Source of the DNA: JACPDH01 sp041671505 | GTDB lineage: Bacteria > Acidobacteriota > Thermoanaerobaculia > Gp7-AA8 | Direction of reading: 5' to 3' | Assembly (NCBI GenBank): GCA_041671505.1 | Contig: JBAZBK010000002.1 | Span: 1 to 64,000 of the forward strand | DNA length: 64,000 nucleotides | Shown: piece by piece, positions 1-9,011 of the stretch | How positions within the stretch are numbered: the stretch's first letter is position 1 | Layout: each line of letters starts with the position of its first letter | Program-made: the position numbers and the translations under genes | Notes under the pieces: model-generated | Databases searched by the model: none | What the model saw: the letters and a program-made list of their open reading frames with translations, nothing else | What the model was told of the DNA's origin: nothing

Positions 1-1
1 T

Positions 2-61
2 CTTCGGCAAATGGAAAAGCGCGCCAAACAGCTGGGCTATCAACTCGTTAAGGCCGCCTGA
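2..61 (+). CDS. 3' end of an unidentified CDS, possibly a transposase
   Basis: An open frame enters from the left edge and ends at TGA (59-61). Its last 19 residues include MEKRAKQLGYQLVKAA. This basic, amphipathic tail resembles the C-termini of some IS transposases, but it is too short to assign a family. It is followed directly by repeat-rich sequence (62-271), which fits a mobile-element border. The function is unknown and the transposase idea is a weak inference. Confidence 0.35.
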   Translation, partial: LRQMEKRAKQLGYQLVKAA

Positions 62-271
62 ACTAAGTTGGTTTCTTGGAAGCGCAGCGAGGAATCTGCT
101 GATGATCTGGTCTGGCCGATTCCGCAGCAACCGCACTCGCGATGCGCCGCGACTCGACGCGGCGGAAGAGGTCATTCGCATCTTCGGCAGATCCCTCGCT
201 TCGCTCGGGATGACAGTCGCGCGAAACGCCGTGAAATTCCGCACTCTGCATTCCGCATTTCGCACTGCTGC
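62..271. repeat. Intergenic repeat of the 'HPERSEGS' type with inverted arms
   Basis: About 210 bp without a convincing gene. The left arm contains AAGCGCAGCGAGGAATCTGC (near 79-98). The right arm contains GCAGATCCCTCGCTTCGCTC (near 187-206). They are near-perfect reverse complements around roughly 90 bp. Translated on the minus strand the right arm reads HPERSEGS, a well-known signature of dispersed repeats in many bacteria. A second iterated word, ATTCCGCA, follows at about 235-262 and reaches almost to the next start codon. Confidence 0.6.
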
Positions 272-904
272 ATGCCCACCCGCATCCTCTACCTTCACGG
301 CTTCGCCTCTTCGCCTAACGGCGAGAAGGTTCACAAACTGCGCGGGGAGCTCGGCCCCGCGCACGAGCTGGTCGCACCCGACCTGAACGCCCCGTCGTTC
401 GCGGAGCTCGACTTCGGTGCGATCGTCGAGCGCGCTCTCTCGGCCGCGCTCGACACTCATCCCGACGTCATCGTCGGCAGCTCGCTCGGCTCGCTCGTTG
501 CGCTCTCGGTCGCCCGACGCGGCATCGACGCGCCGCTCGTGCTGATCGCCCCTGCGTTCGGCATCGCCGACCGCTGGCTCTCGAAGCTGCCCGACGGCGA
601 CCCGATCACGGTTTTCAACCACGCGACGGGAGGCGATACGAAAATTCATCGCGCCTTCTTTCTCGATATGGCGAACCTGACGATCGATCGCGAACCGCCT
701 GCAGCTCCCGTCGTCGTCTTCATGGGGAGAATGGACGAGAGCGTCCCCTTCGAGCGCGTCGAATCGACATGGAGCTCGTGGGAACGCTCAGGACGTCTCG
801 CTCCGGGATCGAAATTCATCGAGATCGCCAACGGCGACCACAGGCTCGTCGATCATGCCGGGCTCATCGCCGCCGAGATCCGTCGCGCCGCGGGCAGCGT
901 GTGA
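272..904 (+). CDS. YqiA-like alpha/beta-hydrolase esterase
   Basis: 210 residues starting at ATG 272. The open frame extends further 5', but that part only translates the intergenic repeat. The protein has the compact YqiA/UPF0227 esterase layout. An N-terminal beta strand leads into the oxyanion segment LYLHGFASSPNGEK. The nucleophile elbow is GSSLGS (about residue 70), the acidic residue is in GRMDESVP, and the catalytic histidine is in NGDHRLVDH near the C-terminus. Family members hydrolyse short acyl esters in the cytoplasm, and the natural substrate is unknown. No clear Shine-Dalgarno precedes the start. It converges on the M20 peptidase gene, with a 28-bp palindrome between them. Confidence 0.8.
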   Translation: MPTRILYLHGFASSPNGEKVHKLRGELGPAHELVAPDLNAPSFAELDFGAIVERALSAALDTHPDVIVGSSLGSLVALSVARRGIDAPLVLIAPAFGIADRWLSKLPDGDPITVFNHATGGDTKIHRAFFLDMANLTIDREPPAAPVVVFMGRMDESVPFERVESTWSSWERSGRLAPGSKFIEIANGDHRLVDHAGLIAAEIRRAAGSV

Positions 905-939
905 CGCGACACACGGCGATGGAAAACGCACAGATACAC

Positions 940-967
940 CAAGGGGCACGGCGTGCCGTGCCCCTTG
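940..967. terminator. 28-bp GC-rich palindrome between convergent genes
   Basis: The arms CAAGGGGCACGGC and GCCGTGCCCCTTG are perfectly complementary and flank a GT centre. The element lies between two convergent stop codons, so it could end transcription from both sides, although no T-tract follows. The same core (GGGGCACGGC / GCCGTGCCCC) recurs as a perfect palindrome at 21450-21477. It is therefore a dispersed repeat and not a one-off hairpin. Confidence 0.55.
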
Positions 968-986
968 TGCTTCGAAGTTCCCGAAG

Positions 987-2399
987 TTAGGCGTTGCGTT
1001 TGTGGTGGTCCGAGATCACGCGAGCGACGCAGCCGGTGAGGTTCTTCCCCATCTGAATGTGGAGAAACTCGTTCGGCCCGTGCGCGTTGCTGTGAGGCCC
1101 GAGCACGCCGGTCACGAGGAACTGCGCCTCGGGGAACTTCTCCGAGAGCATTCCCATGAACGGGATCGATCCACCCTCTCCGAACGAGAGCGCGTCGCGT
1201 CCAAAGAACGCCTGCGAGGCGCCGATGATCGATTTCTCGAGCCACGGGGCGAGCTTCGGGCAGTTCCACCCCGCGCCCCCCTTCTCCGGCTCGAAGGAGA
1301 CCTTCGCACCGTAAGGCGGATCACTTTCGAGAAGCTTCTTCAGCTTCACGTCGACGTCAGTCGCGTCGAGGGTCGGCGGAATCCGAAGCGAGAGCTTCAG
1401 TGCCGTGCGCGGACGAAGGACGTTGCCACCCTGCAGCAGGTCGGGAAGCCCTTCCTGCCCGGTGTAAGCGAGCATCGGACGCCACGTGCGGTTGAGGATC
1501 ATCTCGATCGGATCGGCGGTGACCGGCTTCGCGCCGGCGACGAACGGGTAGTGGCTGAGCATCTGCGGGCCGAGCACTTCGGCGGCACGCCGAACCTCCG
1601 TCATCCGGTCGGCGGGCACGTCGACCCATAGCCATTCGGGGATGATCCTGCCTGACGACGCTTCCTCGAGCCTGTCGAGGAGGATCCGAAGGATGCGGAA
1701 GCTCGACGGCACGACGCCGCTGGCGTCGCCCGAATGAACGCCTTCGCGCAGGATGTCGACCGTCAGGTTTCCGACGATCGATCCCCGGAGCGAGGTCGTG
1801 CACCAGAGCGCGTCGTAGTCTCCGCAGCCGCTGTCGAGGCAGACGACGAGCGACGGCGTTCCGATCCGGTCTGCCAGCTTCTCGACGTAGTACGGCAGGT
1901 CGAGCGAGCCGCTTTCCTCGCAGCACTCGATGAGCACCACGAGACGCGCGTGAGGGATCTTCTGCGTCTGGAGCGCCTTGATCGCCGAGACGACCGAGAA
2001 GATCGCGTAGCCGTCATCGGACGAGCCGCGGCCGTAGAGCTTTCCGTCGCGAAGCACCGGCTTCCACGGGCCGAGCCCCTCTTCCCAGCCGATCATCGCC
2101 GGCTGCTTGTCGAGGTGGCCGTAGAGGAGGATCGTGTCGCTGCCGGTCCCATCGACTTCGAGAAGCACGACGGGAGTGCGTTCGCCGTCCTGGAAGACTT
2201 CGAGGCGGCTTCCTGCCACGTTCTGTTTCGCAACCCAGCCGCGGACCAGCTCGACGGCCTTCGCCATGTGTCCCGTCTGGCGCCAGTTCGGATCGAAGAG
2301 AGGCGACTGGTTCGGGATCTCGATGTACTTGCTGATTGTGGGGATGACCTCGTCGTCCCAGAACCGCCCGACTTCTGATTTTACCTCGTCGACCCGCAT
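987..2399 (-). CDS. M20-family metallopeptidase (dipeptidase type)
   Basis: 470 residues starting at ATG 2399, which has GGGGAGG about 9 nt upstream. The longer frame to 2462 lacks such a site. The M20 zinc-peptidase pattern is complete. The first metal ligand is in LLYGHLDKQP (His95). The bridging aspartate is in GRGSSDDGYA (about 128). The catalytic/metal glutamate pair is in ECCEESGS (161-162). A dimerisation-domain segment contains REGVHSGDASG, and the last histidine is in GPHSNAHGPNEF near the C-terminus. Length and motifs fit the cytosolic non-specific dipeptidase branch (CNDP-like) better than DapE or ArgE. It probably recycles dipeptides in the cytoplasm. The stop codon TAA lies within a GCCTAAC heptamer. 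Confidence 0.85.
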   Translation of the reverse strand: MRVDEVKSEVGRFWDDEVIPTISKYIEIPNQSPLFDPNWRQTGHMAKAVELVRGWVAKQNVAGSRLEVFQDGERTPVVLLEVDGTGSDTILLYGHLDKQPAMIGWEEGLGPWKPVLRDGKLYGRGSSDDGYAIFSVVSAIKALQTQKIPHARLVVLIECCEESGSLDLPYYVEKLADRIGTPSLVVCLDSGCGDYDALWCTTSLRGSIVGNLTVDILREGVHSGDASGVVPSSFRILRILLDRLEEASSGRIIPEWLWVDVPADRMTEVRRAAEVLGPQMLSHYPFVAGAKPVTADPIEMILNRTWRPMLAYTGQEGLPDLLQGGNVLRPRTALKLSLRIPPTLDATDVDVKLKKLLESDPPYGAKVSFEPEKGGAGWNCPKLAPWLEKSIIGASQAFFGRDALSFGEGGSIPFMGMLSEKFPEAQFLVTGVLGPHSNAHGPNEFLHIQMGKNLTGCVARVISDHHKRNA

Positions 2400-2537
2400 C
2401 CGATTGGTCCTCCCCAGATTTGACGCGAGCGGAGAATAACACCATCCCTCACCCGCTCCCAAGCGCCGTAACGGCTCCGATACCTCCGCGACGAAGCGTC
2501 AGCGCAAGCCGCGTGTTGCGTGTCACACGAGAGGGTG

Positions 2538-3506
2538 TCAGGCGCTCCTGCGCGCCAGCACCGAGGCGCCGAGCGCTCCCGAATAGTCGTCGAGCCCGGC
2601 GTGGACGATCTTCACTCTGCCGTCGGGATCGGGGCGGAGGAAACGACTCCGCGCGGTTTCGCGAATCGGGCCGACGAAAGCTTCGCCGAGTCGCTGCGCG
2701 ACGCCGCCGCCGATCACGATGACTTCGGGGTCGTACATGTTCACGACGTTTCCGGCGAGCAGGCCGAGATAGCGTTGCGCGAACGCGACGACTTCCTTCA
2801 TGACATCGTCGTTCGCAGCGAGCGCGCGCTTCATCACGCTGCTGGTCATGCGCGTCTTCTGGCGCTCCTTCATGATGTCGGGCACGACGCTCGCGCGTCC
2901 CGCAGCGATGCGCGCCATCACCTCGCGCTCCATCGACGTGCGGCTCGCGTACGCCTCGGCGCAGCCTTTGCGCCCGCAGCCGCATACAGGCCCGTTCTCG
3001 TCGAGAACCATGTGACCGATCTCTCCCGCCGCGCCTCGCGCGCCGCGCTCGAGCTCGCCGCCGGCGATCAGTCCGCCGCCGATTCCGGTGCCGACCCAGA
3101 TGCCGACCGCGCGCTTCGCCCCCTTGGCGGCGCCGAACGCATGCTCGCCGAGGATCGCGACCTGGACGTCGTTGCCGATGGCGACTGGAACGCCGAAGCG
3201 CTCCGAGAGGATCGAGCCGAGCGGGACGTCGGTCCAGCCGAGGTTAGGCGCCTTCGCGACGACGCCTGTCTTCGGGTCTGCCGCGCCGGGCGCGCCGACG
3301 CCGATCGCCTCGATGTCCGACGCTTTGAGCTTCGCGTCCTTCAGCGCCCCTTCGATCTGCGCGATGATCTGATCGATCGTCGCCTGAGGAGAGGAGCGAT
3401 CGGTCGCGGTGTCGCTCTCGCCGAGGACCTTCCCCTTCCCGCTCGCGACGACCGCCATCATGCTCGTGCCACCGAGATCGACCCCGACGTATGTCTTCTT
3501 GCCCAT
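2538..3506 (-). CDS. ROK-family sugar kinase (glucokinase-like)
   Basis: 322 residues starting at ATG 3506, with GGAG 9 nt upstream. A GTG at 3521 is possible but overlaps the previous gene. The N-terminal phosphate loop is VGVDLGGTSMMAVV. The ROK zinc site is visible as CGCGRKGCAEAYAS, with the upstream histidine in EIGHMVLDE. A second glycine-rich nucleotide-binding segment is VIVIGGGVAQRLGE. The family phosphorylates glucose, N-acetylmannosamine or similar hexoses, or acts as repressors. No helix-turn-helix is present, so a kinase is likely. It begins 2 nt after the stop of the GH63 glucosidase gene, so the pair is almost certainly one operon, and released glucose is the most likely substrate. 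Confidence 0.85.
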   Translation of the reverse strand: MGKKTYVGVDLGGTSMMAVVASGKGKVLGESDTATDRSSPQATIDQIIAQIEGALKDAKLKASDIEAIGVGAPGAADPKTGVVAKAPNLGWTDVPLGSILSERFGVPVAIGNDVQVAILGEHAFGAAKGAKRAVGIWVGTGIGGGLIAGGELERGARGAAGEIGHMVLDENGPVCGCGRKGCAEAYASRTSMEREVMARIAAGRASVVPDIMKERQKTRMTSSVMKRALAANDDVMKEVVAFAQRYLGLLAGNVVNMYDPEVIVIGGGVAQRLGEAFVGPIRETARSRFLRPDPDGRVKIVHAGLDDYSGALGASVLARRSA

Positions 3507-3508
3507 GT

Positions 3509-6220
3509 CTATTTTCTCCACTCATCGATCAGGCTCGCGACGAGGCCGGTCCATCCGGTCTGGTGGTTCGCGCCGAGACCTTCGCCACTGTCTGCGTGGA
3601 AGTACTCGTAGAAGAGAAGGTACTCGTTCCAGTGCGGATCCTTCGCGAAGCGCTCGGCGCGTCGCGATCCGGGATCGCCGTGGATCGGGCGGTAGCCCCT
3701 CGCATCAGGAACGAACATCTTGATCATCCGATTCGCGAGGCTTCCCGCGAGCCCGGACAGTGTCAGACGCTTCAGCTCGTGCGTCTCGGGATCGGGAACT
3801 TCGATCTCGAACGTCGACCCGACGGCGCGCTCCAGCTTCCGGAGCGACTCGATCATGAGAAAACTCGTCGGGAACCAGACCGGACCGCGCCAGTTGCTGT
3901 TGCCGCCTTTGAGCTTGCTGATCGCCTCCGCGGGCTCGTAGTGAACCACCGCCCGGCCGAAGACGAACGGATCGCTCTCGTGATGTTTGGAGAGGCTGCG
4001 AAGCCCGAACGGGCCGAGAAACTCCGAAGGGTCGGCGACTCGCGCGAGCAGCTTCTCGAGCTGATGGCGGTCGACGACGGAGAGCACGTGCGTCTTCTGG
4101 TCGCCGTCGCCGACGGTCATCACCGTGCGCGACGTGATTCCCGGCCGGAACTTCATGAACCAGCGGAAGTTCTCCGCGAAGACGGGAAACGGCTCGATCC
4201 ACTTATCCTCGAGCCGCTCGATGGCGTAGAGCGGGATGAGGCCGACGAGCGACCGGACGCGGAACGGAATGGAATGGCCGTCGGGGAAGCGGAGCAGGTC
4301 GTAGAAGAAGCCGTCCTCCTCGTCCCAGAGCGTGCGGCCAAAGCGCTCCATCTTCATCGCCGCGCCGATGTAGACGTAGTGCTCGAAGAACTTCGTCGCG
4401 AGCCCCTCGTAGACCGGGTTCGTCTTCGCGAGCTCGAGTGCGATGCGCATCATGACGAGGCAGAACATCCCCATCCATCCCGTCGCGTCGCTCTGCTCGA
4501 GCGAAGCGCCGTCGGGGAGCCTCTCGCTCCGGTCGACGACGGTGATGTTGTCGAGCCCGAGGAACCCGCCTTCGAAGACGTTGTTCCCTTCCTTGTCGAC
4601 CTTGTTCACCCACCAGGTGAAGTTGAGCATCAGCTTGTGGAAGCAGCGCTCGAGAAATGCGACGTCGGCCTTGCCGTTCTGAAGGCGGTCCATGTTGTAG
4701 ACGCGCCAGACGGCCCACGGGTGCACCGGGGGATTGAGGTCGGAGAACTCCCACTCGTACGCGGGAATCTGTCCATTAGGGTGCTGGAACTGCTCGAAGA
4801 GCATGATCCAGAGCTGATCCTTCGCGAACTCGGAGTCGACGCGCGCGAACGGGATCATGTGGAACGCGAGATCCCACGCCGCGAACCAGGGGTACTCCCA
4901 CTTGTCCGGCATCGACAGGACGCGCATCGAGTTGAGATGGCGCCAGTGACGGTTCCTCCCCTTCTTCCGTGAATCGGGAGGCGGGAATGAAGGATCGTCC
5001 CCGTCGAGCCAGCGATCGACGTCGAACAGGTAGCTCTGTTTCGACCAGATCATTCCTGCCCACGCCTGCCGCTGCACGCGTCGTTCTTCGACGGACGCTT
5101 TCGGAGGGTGGATCGCTTCGTAGAACTCGTCGGCATCGGCGCGGCGCGCCGCCACGACCCGGTCGACCGTCTCGAGCGGCGTCCATTCGACCGACGACGG
5201 GCAGAGGCGCATGCGCATCACCGCCGAGCCTCCCGGCGGAACGACGGCACGCATCCTGGCGCACGCCTTCGTGCCCGTCATCGCGGGATTCACGGCGGAC
5301 CCGTCGCCATCGACAATCGTCCGGTGAAACGCGTCTTTCACGAAGCTGCTCTTCGATTCTGCGCCCGCGCCGTAAACCCGCGGCCCGTTCGTCTCGTTGT
5401 CGGTGAAGAAGACGTCGACGTCGCCCGGAAGGTCGAGGCGGTGCGGCCCGAGCCGCGCGTCGGCGAGCAGCCCTTCGATCGGCGGCGCGTTGGAGTCGTC
5501 CGCGAGAAGCGAGAGGCCCCCGCCCGGCCTTCGGTCGAGCGTGATGGCCGGCTGCCGCCTTGCGGCACCGCTCCACGACCAGACGTTCCGGAACCAGAGA
5601 TTCGGCACGAACTGAATCGGCGCCGCCTCGGGGCCGCGATTGTGAGCCGTGACGCGGAAGACGACGGTGTCGGGACCATCCTTCGCGATCTCGATCTCCA
5701 CGTCGAAGTAGCGGTCGTCGTCAAAGAGGCCGGTGTCGATCAGTTCGAACTCGGGGCCCGAACCGCCGCGCCGCCGGTTCTCCTCGATCAGCTGGCCGTA
5801 CGGATACTCCGCCTGCGGGTACTTGTAGACCATCCGCATGTAGGAGTGGCTCGGCAGCGCGTCGACGTAGAAGTAGTACTCCTTCACGTCCTCGCCGTGG
5901 TTCCCTTCGGCCGGCACGAGTCCGAAGTAGCGCTCCTTGAGGATCGGGTCGCGCTCGTTCCAGAGTGCCAGCGACCAGCAGAGGATCTGATAGCGGTCGG
6001 TGATCCCCGCGATCCCGTCCTCCCCCCATCGATAGGTCTTCGACCGCGCCAGATCGTGAGGCAGATAGCCCCAGGCGTCGCCGCTCGCGCTGTAGTCCTC
6101 GCGCACGGTGCCCCATGAGCGATCGGAGAGATACGGCCCCCACTTGCGCCAGCGCGAAACGTCCGTCCCGTGAATACGAAGGTACTCGGCAGTCGACCTC
6201 TCGTTCTGCGTCATCGTCAT
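3509..6220 (-). CDS. GH63-family glucosidase (mannosyl-oligosaccharide glucosidase-like)
   Basis: 903 residues, the size of bacterial 'glucosidase' GH63 proteins. The N-terminal beta-sandwich begins with segments such as WGPYLSDRSWGTVREDY. The (alpha/alpha)6 catalytic barrel follows. WFAAWDLAFHMIPF (about 450) holds the presumed general acid aspartate. GEGLGANHQTGWTG near the C-terminus holds the presumed base glutamate. No signal peptide is visible, so it probably acts in the cytoplasm on an alpha-glucoside such as an alpha-1,2- or mannosylglycerate-type sugar. The exact substrate cannot be read from sequence. It is the first gene of an operon with the ROK kinase. The start is ATG 6220, with a second ATG two codons later and no strong Shine-Dalgarno. 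Confidence 0.85.
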   Translation of the reverse strand: MTMTQNERSTAEYLRIHGTDVSRWRKWGPYLSDRSWGTVREDYSASGDAWGYLPHDLARSKTYRWGEDGIAGITDRYQILCWSLALWNERDPILKERYFGLVPAEGNHGEDVKEYYFYVDALPSHSYMRMVYKYPQAEYPYGQLIEENRRRGGSGPEFELIDTGLFDDDRYFDVEIEIAKDGPDTVVFRVTAHNRGPEAAPIQFVPNLWFRNVWSWSGAARRQPAITLDRRPGGGLSLLADDSNAPPIEGLLADARLGPHRLDLPGDVDVFFTDNETNGPRVYGAGAESKSSFVKDAFHRTIVDGDGSAVNPAMTGTKACARMRAVVPPGGSAVMRMRLCPSSVEWTPLETVDRVVAARRADADEFYEAIHPPKASVEERRVQRQAWAGMIWSKQSYLFDVDRWLDGDDPSFPPPDSRKKGRNRHWRHLNSMRVLSMPDKWEYPWFAAWDLAFHMIPFARVDSEFAKDQLWIMLFEQFQHPNGQIPAYEWEFSDLNPPVHPWAVWRVYNMDRLQNGKADVAFLERCFHKLMLNFTWWVNKVDKEGNNVFEGGFLGLDNITVVDRSERLPDGASLEQSDATGWMGMFCLVMMRIALELAKTNPVYEGLATKFFEHYVYIGAAMKMERFGRTLWDEEDGFFYDLLRFPDGHSIPFRVRSLVGLIPLYAIERLEDKWIEPFPVFAENFRWFMKFRPGITSRTVMTVGDGDQKTHVLSVVDRHQLEKLLARVADPSEFLGPFGLRSLSKHHESDPFVFGRAVVHYEPAEAISKLKGGNSNWRGPVWFPTSFLMIESLRKLERAVGSTFEIEVPDPETHELKRLTLSGLAGSLANRMIKMFVPDARGYRPIHGDPGSRRAERFAKDPHWNEYLLFYEYFHADSGEGLGANHQTGWTGLVASLIDEWRK

Positions 6221-6357
6221 CTCTGGTTGTCCGAGGAGAACGAGAGTTTACACGAAAGAGGGGTGACGAAGGATGGTCTGGATGCCTCAGGCGAGGAGCA
6301 GCACGGCCTCATGAAGAGCGCAACCGAGACCGCAAGCTCCGGGCTCCGCAGCTCTAT

Positions 6358-6405
6358 GGCGGATTGCTTTCCGCCGCTCGCCTGTCGCCTCTCGCCTGCC
6401 CTCGC
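6358..6405 (-). terminator. Hairpin and GCGAGAG-word arm downstream of the SpeE-fusion gene
   Basis: GGCGGA-TTGCTT-TCCGCC (6358-6375) is a perfect 6-bp stem just downstream of the minus-strand stop at 6408. Next to it, 6376-6402 carries one arm of the iterated word CTCGCCTGTCGCCTCTCGCC without a clear partner. There is no T-tract. A terminator role is plausible but unproven. Confidence 0.35.
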
Positions 6406-6407
6406 AA

Positions 6408-8771
6408 TCAGCGATGGACGGAGATGCCGTCTCTCCATGCCCGGTCGGCGTTCGGCTTCGTCAGGTAGTAGAGATTGCGCGCGGAGTGGAACTCGAGCAT
6501 CGGCAGATCGTCGCGATTGATGTCGGTCGTGAGCTCGCGGAAGACCTTGATCTTCGAGTCGTCGAGATCGGGGCGGCCGACGAACCCGGGGATGCTCCAT
6601 CTGCCGATTCCGGCGTTCTGAAAGTCTCTCGCGACGTCTGGCGGCACGAACGACGACGCCATCTCTTTCGGGAGCGGATCGGCCGATGCGAGGATGACCG
6701 CGACCGATCCGTTGGTCCAGCCCGACAGGTGCGGGAACTCGGAATTGAGCGTTGCGAGCGCCGTCGCGAAGTCGCGCTGGGTGAGCTCGTAGAGCGGCAG
6801 CCACTGGCAGAGGATCCCGCCCGGCCGCAGCCTCCGCTTCGCCGCGCGGTAGAACTCGGTGGTGAAGAGTCCGGAGACGCCCGATACCCAGATGTTAGGC
6901 GGTTCGGAGATGATGACGTCGAACTGCCGGTCGCCATGCTCGATGAAATTCCGGCCGTCGTTGACGACGAGGTGCACGCGCGGGTCTTTGAGCGCGTTGC
7001 GATTGGCGGCGGCGAACCACTCCCCCGTTGCTTCGACGACGAGCGGGTCGAGCTCGACCTGGTAGATCTCTTTCGCCTGCGGGTGCGCGGCCACCGCCGC
7101 GAGCGTCAACCCACCACCGAGCCCGATGTTGACGACGCGCTCGGGATTCGGGTGGATCATCAGGGGAAGGTGCCCGAGAAGGTACTGCGCGTAGCTGTCG
7201 GTCGAGTTGGTCGAAGCGTCGGTCTTACCGTTGTGCTTCAGGTAGTAGTCGCTCTGAGTCTTCGTCACGGTCACCTGGCCGTAGAAGCCCTGCTTGCGGA
7301 ACATGACGGTGTGCGCGGCGTTCAGCGCCGCGTACTTATCGTACGAGCCCTGTCGCACGCCGCTGTAGTAGACGGCGTTCCAGGGAGGCTCGTAGCTCTT
7401 GAGCGGCGGGGTGATGGCGACGGCGATGACGGCGCCCACCGCGAGCACGAAGGCCGAGCGGCGTCTCGCGCGCGGTGCGGCGATGCGCCAGAAGAGCACG
7501 GCGCTCGCGAGATAGATCGCCACGATCGTCGCGAGAAGTCCGTCGAAGCCGAATCGCGGCAGGATGAGGAACTCCCCCGCGAGTGCGCCGGCGACGGCGC
7601 CTGCCGTGTTGACGAAATAGACGCGTCCGAGCGTTCTCGCTTCCTGGTCGCGCATGACGGTGAGCAGCCGCACGACGGCGGGGAAATTCGCCCCCATCGC
7701 GAGCGTCGCCAGTGCGACCAGCCCGAACACCATCAGATAGACACCCGCCTGGAAAAGCAGGTGGTTGTCGGTCGCCTGGTAGAGCGAGAGGTACATCCGC
7801 TCGAACATCTCGCGCGAACGGAAGACGAGCACCCCGCCGATCGCCACTGCGATCTGCAGCCGCGCCACGAGCGCCGCGACGTCGCCGTCGCGCTCGAGCC
7901 GCCGGCGGACGAGAGCGCTTCCGAGACCGATGCCGGTGAGGAAGCCTGCCAGAACCGTGCTGAGCGAGAAGATGCTCGTGCCGTTGAGAAGATAGAAGAA
8001 GCGGTTCCAGCCCGTCTCGAGCAGAAGTGCCGCGCCACCGGTCGCGAAGAATGAGACGAGCACCGCGACCTTTCGGAATCTAGTGAGCTCCGCGTAACCC
8101 GCCTCGGGCTTCGCCTTCGATCCGCGCCCCTTCTTCTGAGGCTGTGCCTGTTCCGGCTCTTCCTCTGCTTCGACAGGAAGCTCGCTTCGAAGAACCAGAG
8201 TCGCGAGCACGATGGCGCCGGCTCCCAGCACCCAGGTCGCGATCCTGAGCCCGAGATGGGGAACCAGCAGGAATCCGCCGATGAGCGCGCCGCCGGCGGC
8301 GCCGAACGTGTCGGCCGCGTAGACCGAAGCAACGGCACCCGACGAGAGGCGGCCGTAGAGCTTCGTGGCGAGAGGAAGGATCGCGCCGATCGCGAAGGTC
8401 GCCGGAAGAATCACAAGCGCGACGACAGGGATGCGAATCGCGGCTCGCGCCGCGGGCGCGAGCCCTTCGGGAGCGATCGCGAGGAAAAGGGTGCGCGCGA
8501 CGTCGAGCAGCGGGAGACTCGCCGCGCAGAGCAGTCCGAGCGCGATCAGGAGAAAACCGAGCAGCCGCCCAGGCCGCGCTTCCGTCGACGACCGGTTGCC
8601 TCCCCAGGCCGCGCCAAACGCGAGTCCCGCGAGCACGACCGCGAGCACGCTCGCGAACACGCCGGCGGTCGCTCCAAAGAGGACATTGATCTTGCGCACC
8701 CAGATGACCTGGGCTGCAAGCGAAACGAGATTCGCATAGGCGACAGCGGCAATGAGAAGGCGACGATCCAC
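6408..8771 (-). CDS. Fused membrane protein / spermidine-synthase-like protein
   Basis: 787 residues from GTG 8771 (VDRRLLIAAVAYANL). The reading frame stays open to 9740, but that part overlaps proC and a palindrome and is not coding. The N-terminal two thirds are hydrophobic, with many predicted membrane helices of the MFS-like 'fused spermidine synthase' type. The C-terminal third is a Rossmann methyltransferase/SpeE domain: the SAM-type loop NIGLGGGLTLAAVA, the acidic EIYQVELDP, VVNDGRNF, and VIISEPPNIWVSGVSG. Family members occur across Acidobacteria and Planctomycetes, and their products are mostly unproven. Polyamine synthesis should not be assumed. A TATACT at 8783-8788 only 11 nt before GTG hints at a very short or absent leader. 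Confidence 0.75.
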   Translation of the reverse strand: MDRRLLIAAVAYANLVSLAAQVIWVRKINVLFGATAGVFASVLAVVLAGLAFGAAWGGNRSSTEARPGRLLGFLLIALGLLCAASLPLLDVARTLFLAIAPEGLAPAARAAIRIPVVALVILPATFAIGAILPLATKLYGRLSSGAVASVYAADTFGAAGGALIGGFLLVPHLGLRIATWVLGAGAIVLATLVLRSELPVEAEEEPEQAQPQKKGRGSKAKPEAGYAELTRFRKVAVLVSFFATGGAALLLETGWNRFFYLLNGTSIFSLSTVLAGFLTGIGLGSALVRRRLERDGDVAALVARLQIAVAIGGVLVFRSREMFERMYLSLYQATDNHLLFQAGVYLMVFGLVALATLAMGANFPAVVRLLTVMRDQEARTLGRVYFVNTAGAVAGALAGEFLILPRFGFDGLLATIVAIYLASAVLFWRIAAPRARRRSAFVLAVGAVIAVAITPPLKSYEPPWNAVYYSGVRQGSYDKYAALNAAHTVMFRKQGFYGQVTVTKTQSDYYLKHNGKTDASTNSTDSYAQYLLGHLPLMIHPNPERVVNIGLGGGLTLAAVAAHPQAKEIYQVELDPLVVEATGEWFAAANRNALKDPRVHLVVNDGRNFIEHGDRQFDVIISEPPNIWVSGVSGLFTTEFYRAAKRRLRPGGILCQWLPLYELTQRDFATALATLNSEFPHLSGWTNGSVAVILASADPLPKEMASSFVPPDVARDFQNAGIGRWSIPGFVGRPDLDDSKIKVFRELTTDINRDDLPMLEFHSARNLYYLTKPNADRAWRDGISVHR

Positions 8772-8782
8772 GATGGCGCGGG

Positions 8783-8788
8783 AGTATA
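8783..8788 (-). promoter_or_regulatory. Possible -10 box (TATACT) close to a GTG start
   Basis: On the minus strand TATACT lies 11 nt upstream of GTG 8771. With normal spacing, transcription would start about 5 nt before the codon. No good -35 is visible 16-18 bp upstream. This is weak evidence for a near-leaderless transcript. Confidence 0.3.
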
Positions 8789-8807
8789 GCTGATGCAGCA
8801 ATCTCCG

Positions 8808-8961
8808 GGAGGCGAGAGGCGAAAGGCGAGAGGCGATGAGCATGCAGCGGGGTGCAAAACCTCGGGGCAGCATGGAGTGGCAGGTACGGGCTCCCGAGAT
8901 CAACGAATTCGCGGACATCCCGGCCTGCTCATCGCCTCTCGCCTCTCGCCTTTCGCCTTTT
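8808..8961. repeat. Iterated-word palindrome, GCGAGAG/GCGAAAG type
   Basis: The left arm (8808-8845) is built of GGCGAGAG, GGCGAAAG and GGCGAGAG followed by GCGATGAGCATGC. The right arm (8923-8961) is its imperfect reverse complement, GCCTGCTCATCGCCTCTCGC onward, with a loop of about 77 bp. About 34 of 39 positions can pair. It sits between two divergent starts (8771 on minus, 9012 on plus), so it cannot be a terminator for either gene. Confidence 0.75.
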
Positions 8962-9011
8962 GGCCCATCACCCTTATGATCGCGACGCACCACGTCACAC
9001 GGAGGTTCACG

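Noticed and set aside
63..251. Minus-strand 62-residue ORF with HPERSEGS
   Set aside because: This is the translation of a dispersed non-coding repeat.
3491..4972. 493-codon plus-strand frame opposite the GH63 glucosidase
   Set aside because: Low-complexity, Arg/Glu-rich composition without motifs. The minus-strand protein is unmistakable.
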